Of a stretch of 33,859 nucleotides of DNA, positions 33,859-33,859 are shown one piece after another. The position numbers and the translations under genes are program-made. Source of the stretch: Gracilibacteraceae bacterium (GTDB taxonomy: Bacteria > Bacillota > Desulfitobacteriia > Desulfitobacteriales > Syntrophobotulaceae); NCBI GenBank assembly GCA_031270805.1, contig JAISWK010000020.1, positions 1-33,859 on the forward strand, read 5' to 3'. The first letter of the stretch is position 1. Every line of letters begins with the position of its first letter. Under the pieces are notes generated by a model, which did not search any database, was not told the origin of the DNA, and worked only from the letters and a program-made list of their open reading frames with translations.

Positions 33859-33859
33859 T

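Overview
The window looks like part of a chromosome from an anaerobic, GC-rich member of the Bacillota (possibly a Negativicutes or related clostridial lineage). The reasons are strong purine-rich ribosome binding sites, a fused SecDF, the tgt-yajC-secDF order, an IlvBN-type acetolactate synthase, AzlCD, a sigma-54-controlled catabolic operon with a TRAP transporter, and no sign of aerobic respiration. The lineage is an inference; there is no rRNA or tRNA in the window.

Layout. (1) 1-900: an AT simple repeat and a fumarylacetoacetate-hydrolase-family gene broken at both ends; its 3' part is replaced by a palindromic REP-like repeat and a pyrimidine tract. (2) 835-8432, plus strand: a good sigma-70 promoter followed by a tight run of a very large hybrid histidine kinase ending in a bacteriohemerythrin domain, a second hybrid kinase, a TraX-family membrane protein and the AzlC/AzlD branched-chain amino acid exporter. 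(3) 8453-15297, minus strand: tgt, yajC, secDF, an internally deleted metallo-beta-lactamase gene, ilvB and ilvN, reading from the tgt promoter. A tandemly duplicated 152-bp repeat sits between tgt and yajC and supplies the last codons and stop of tgt.

(4) 15430-31760: a catabolic cluster and the most interesting part. A perfect -24/-12 sigma-54 promoter precedes an aldo/keto reductase, FdrA, a DUF1116 protein, a fumarate-reductase-like flavoprotein, a UxaA-family dehydratase, an aldehyde dehydrogenase, the three TRAP subunits and a DeoC-like aldolase. Then come a PrpR-type sigma-54 activator, a DUF2877 gene on the opposite strand and an acetate-kinase-family kinase. FdrA + DUF1116 + DUF2877 is the trio reported in E. 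coli as oxamate carbamoyltransferase (AllFGH), which there works with a carbamate kinase. Here the kinase is an AckA-fold enzyme with altered substrate-pocket residues, and the aldolase has lost phosphate-binding residues. My reading is that a carboxylic acid enters by TRAP, is dehydrated, oxidised and cleaved, and that the FdrA complex releases an acyl phosphate from which the kinase makes ATP. The substrate is not known from sequence.

(5) 31761-33859: a heptamer tandem array resembling telomeric repeats, a second copy of the REP-like element in inverse orientation, short repeats and a possible gene remnant, then a lower-GC AbiEi/AbiEii toxin-antitoxin pair with a promoter overlapped by an inverted-repeat operator. 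This end looks like accessory DNA.
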